DNA from: CAZAKZ01 sp964485695
GTDB lineage: Bacteria > Planctomycetota > JAFGQW01
DNA length: 8,087 nucleotides
Assembly (NCBI GenBank): GCA_964485695.1
Contig: CAZAKZ010000211.1
Location: 1 to 8,087 of the forward strand
Direction: 5' to 3'
Numbering within the stretch: the first letter of the stretch is position 1; each line of letters starts with the position of its first letter. Both the position numbers and the translations under genes were made by a program. Under the pieces are notes generated by a model. The model made no database searches, had not been told where the DNA came from, and was given only the letters and a program-made list of their open reading frames with translations. Below, piece by piece: positions 7,369 to 8,087 of the stretch.

Positions 7369-7397
7369 ATTATAGTGGTTTCCCGGGGCATGGGCAA
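7369..7397 (-). promoter_or_regulatory. Sigma70-type promoter of the ABC exporter operon
   Basis: On the minus strand TTGCCC (7397-7392) and a perfect TATAAT (7374-7369) are separated by exactly 17 bases. The expected transcription start is near 7362, giving a leader of about 254 nt before GTG 7108. It is the best promoter match found by eye upstream of the operon. The -35 hexamer matches four of six positions. Confidence 0.6.
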
Positions 7398-7532
7398 AGT
7401 ATGCTGAAATGGATTTGGTCGGGGAAGGTGCCAGAGAGAGGGGATCCGTAGGTCGCATAACTTCTTGACTCGCAAGCCATAACAGATCGTGGATAAAGCG
7501 GCGTGGGATCGGGGTCGGGGATTGTCCACCCG

Positions 7533-7555
7533 GATCCGTCCACAGCGGACGGGTC
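7533..7555. other. Hairpin, nine base pairs
   Basis: GATCCGTCC pairs with GGACGGGTC around the loop ACAGC, with one G-U pair when read on the plus strand. No U-run follows in either direction, so a terminator role is not supported. It has no neighbouring gene to explain it. Confidence 0.5.
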
Positions 7556-7872
7556 GATACCGCGGAGAGAATCGAAGAATCCGGCATGACCGGCCATTTT
7601 GCAGGGTTTCACGGGAGTCGGTTCATGAACCGTGGACACCTCGAAGACCACCGGCGCATGCCGGTTCGTTTCGTTCAGACCCGTCCTTATTGGTTGTTCC
7701 GAAACAGGTGCCCGGCAGGATGTCCATGAGATGAATGCACCGGGAAGAGAGACGTGTCCACGCACGGATAGCATGGAACTGAAAAGAAGAAGAGATGTCC
7801 TGATTGCACCTGAAGAATATTAAAGTGGGCTAGCCGAAGGGATTAAAAATGATAGGTAAAACGGGTCGATTG

Positions 7873-7901
7873 GGGTAGCGGAGGGGTCCCTCCGGCTGCC
7901 C
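7873..7901 (+). terminator. Rightward terminator-like hairpin
   Basis: GGGTAGC-GGAGG pairs with CCTCC-(G)-GCTGCCC to give 12 base pairs including one G-U, one bulged G (7894) and a 4-nt loop. It is followed on the plus strand by TTGTATTCT (7902-7910), six T of nine. The tail is interrupted, so termination may be weak. No gene was recognised just upstream on the plus strand, so a short RNA ending here is possible. Confidence 0.4.
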
Positions 7902-7929
7902 TTGTATTCTCAGGTTGTCAAAGAACCGT

Positions 7930-7977
7930 ATATCACAGGTGAATTGGCGTGAAATTTTCACCCATCACTGTGGATAT
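7930..7977 (+). other. 48-nt nested imperfect hairpin in the leader of the partial gene
   Basis: ATATC-ACA-(G)-GTGA on the left pairs with TCAC-TGT-(G)-GATAT on the right. Inside this, GTGAAATTTTCAC (7949-7961) is a perfect palindrome around one base, extended by T-G-G/C-C-A pairs. About 20 pairs form across 48 bases, with single-base bulges. It ends 35 bases before the start codon at 8013. It may be an mRNA leader structure or a binding site for a dimeric regulator. Confidence 0.55.
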
Positions 7978-7987
7978 CTTGCCATGT

Positions 7988-8006
7988 CTTTTGCAAAAAG
8001 CAAAGG
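7988..8006 (+). promoter_or_regulatory. Hairpin overlapping the Shine-Dalgarno site of the partial gene
   Basis: CTTTTGC (7988-7994) pairs with GCAAAGG (8000-8006) around AAAAA, with one U-G pair. The right arm contains most of the AAAGGA Shine-Dalgarno site (8002-8007) for ATG 8013, so ribosome access could be limited when the stem is closed. The pairing is visible; regulation is inference. Confidence 0.45.
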
Positions 8007-8012
8007 AAAGAA

Positions 8013-8087
8013 ATGAGCAAAATTCATATATTTCATCTGGGGTATCCATTTAACCGGACCGGTGGTAAGCTGAGTCGATGGATCACC
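8013..8087 (+). CDS. N-terminal fragment of a divergent gene, product unknown (partial)
   Basis: An open frame starts at ATG 8013 with AAAGGA (8002-8007) five bases upstream. It runs 25 codons to the window edge without a stop. The residues are MSKIHIFHLGYPFN followed by RTGGKLSRWIT. A short basic start, a beta-strand-like KIHIFHLG and a following GG are loosely reminiscent of the first strand and loop of GT-B glycosyltransferases, but this is too short to assign. It is transcribed away from the ABC operon. The leader carries two hairpins (7930-7977 and 7988-8006). No clear -35/-10 pair was found upstream. It could also be a chance open frame; the site and spacing favour a real gene. Confidence 0.5.
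   Translation, partial: MSKIHIFHLGYPFNRTGGKLSRWIT

Larger units (their letters stand above)
7400..7928. other. Non-coding stretch with several inverted repeats
   Basis: No convincing gene is seen. Short open frames on both strands overlap one another, lack good Shine-Dalgarno sites and do not resemble known proteins. The stretch is visibly less G+C-rich than the operon. It contains a hairpin at 7533-7555 (GATCCGTCC with GGACGGGTC), a perfect 14-bp palindrome CGGTTCATGAACCG (7619-7632), a hairpin ACCGGC/GCCGGT (7650-7665), and a 9-base inverted repeat CGTGGACAC (7631-7639) with GTGTCCACG (7754-7762). A rightward hairpin at 7873-7901 is listed separately. It could be a long intergenic region, a decayed element or an unrecognised RNA gene. 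Confidence 0.6.

Noticed and set aside
7370..7774. Minus-strand open frame of 134 codons
   Set aside because: It overlaps other short frames on both strands and has no good ribosome site. Its Pro/Ser/Thr-rich translation with no recognisable domain looks like chance reading of intergenic DNA.
7488..7978. DnaA-box-like sequences (CGTGGATAA near 7488, TGTGGATAT near 7969), possible replication origin
   Set aside because: Each differs from the consensus by one base. There are only two, far apart, with no A+T-rich unwinding element and no dnaA, dnaN or similar gene nearby.
7109..8087. tRNA, rRNA or CRISPR array in the intergenic region
   Set aside because: No cloverleaf with a T-loop and CCA-side stem was found, no rRNA segment was recognised, and no regularly spaced repeats of CRISPR length occur. 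The only direct repeat is the 13-bp pair at 7177-7209.

Overview
The window holds a compact three-gene operon on the minus strand (about 7108 down to 56), with about 980 bases of mostly non-coding DNA to its right. The first 25 codons of a probable divergent gene run off the right edge. The genes are G+C-rich with strong Shine-Dalgarno sites, and one starts with GTG. No gene here fixes the taxonomy. A GldA/GldF-GldG/DUF4340 cassette with a fused GldF-GldG, outside any gliding gene set, is seen in G+C-rich Gram-negative lineages such as Acidobacteriota or Myxococcota; that placement is inference.

Layout, read along the minus strand. (1) A sigma70-type promoter (TTGCCC-N17-TATAAT, 7397 to 7369) is followed by a leader of about 254 nt carrying hairpins and two direct repeats. 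(2) An ABC ATPase of the GldA/NatA class (7108-6173). (3) Two bases later, a 1190-residue membrane protein joining an ABC-2 permease (GldF-like) to a GldG-type auxiliary domain (6170-2598). (4) Four bases later, an 846-residue membrane-anchored protein made of about five degenerate DUF4340-like units (2593-53). A perfect 30-bp palindrome lies 16 bases beyond its stop codon.

How the genes work together: the ATPase should pair with the permease half of the fusion to form an ABC-2 exporter. The GldG part and the DUF4340 protein, each tied to the membrane by hydrophobic segments, probably form the large extracytoplasmic part of the complex. In Bacteroidota, GldA, GldF and GldG are linked to gliding and secretion. 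Elsewhere the substrate is unknown, and nothing here identifies it.

The right-hand region (7400-8012) has no convincing gene. It carries several inverted repeats, one terminator-like hairpin pointing right (7873-7901), and a 48-nt nested hairpin (7930-7977). A small hairpin (7988-8006) overlaps the Shine-Dalgarno site of the partial rightward gene at 8013. The main points for a second look are the five-unit DUF4340 protein, the operon-end palindrome, the repeats in the operon leader and the structured leader of the partial gene.
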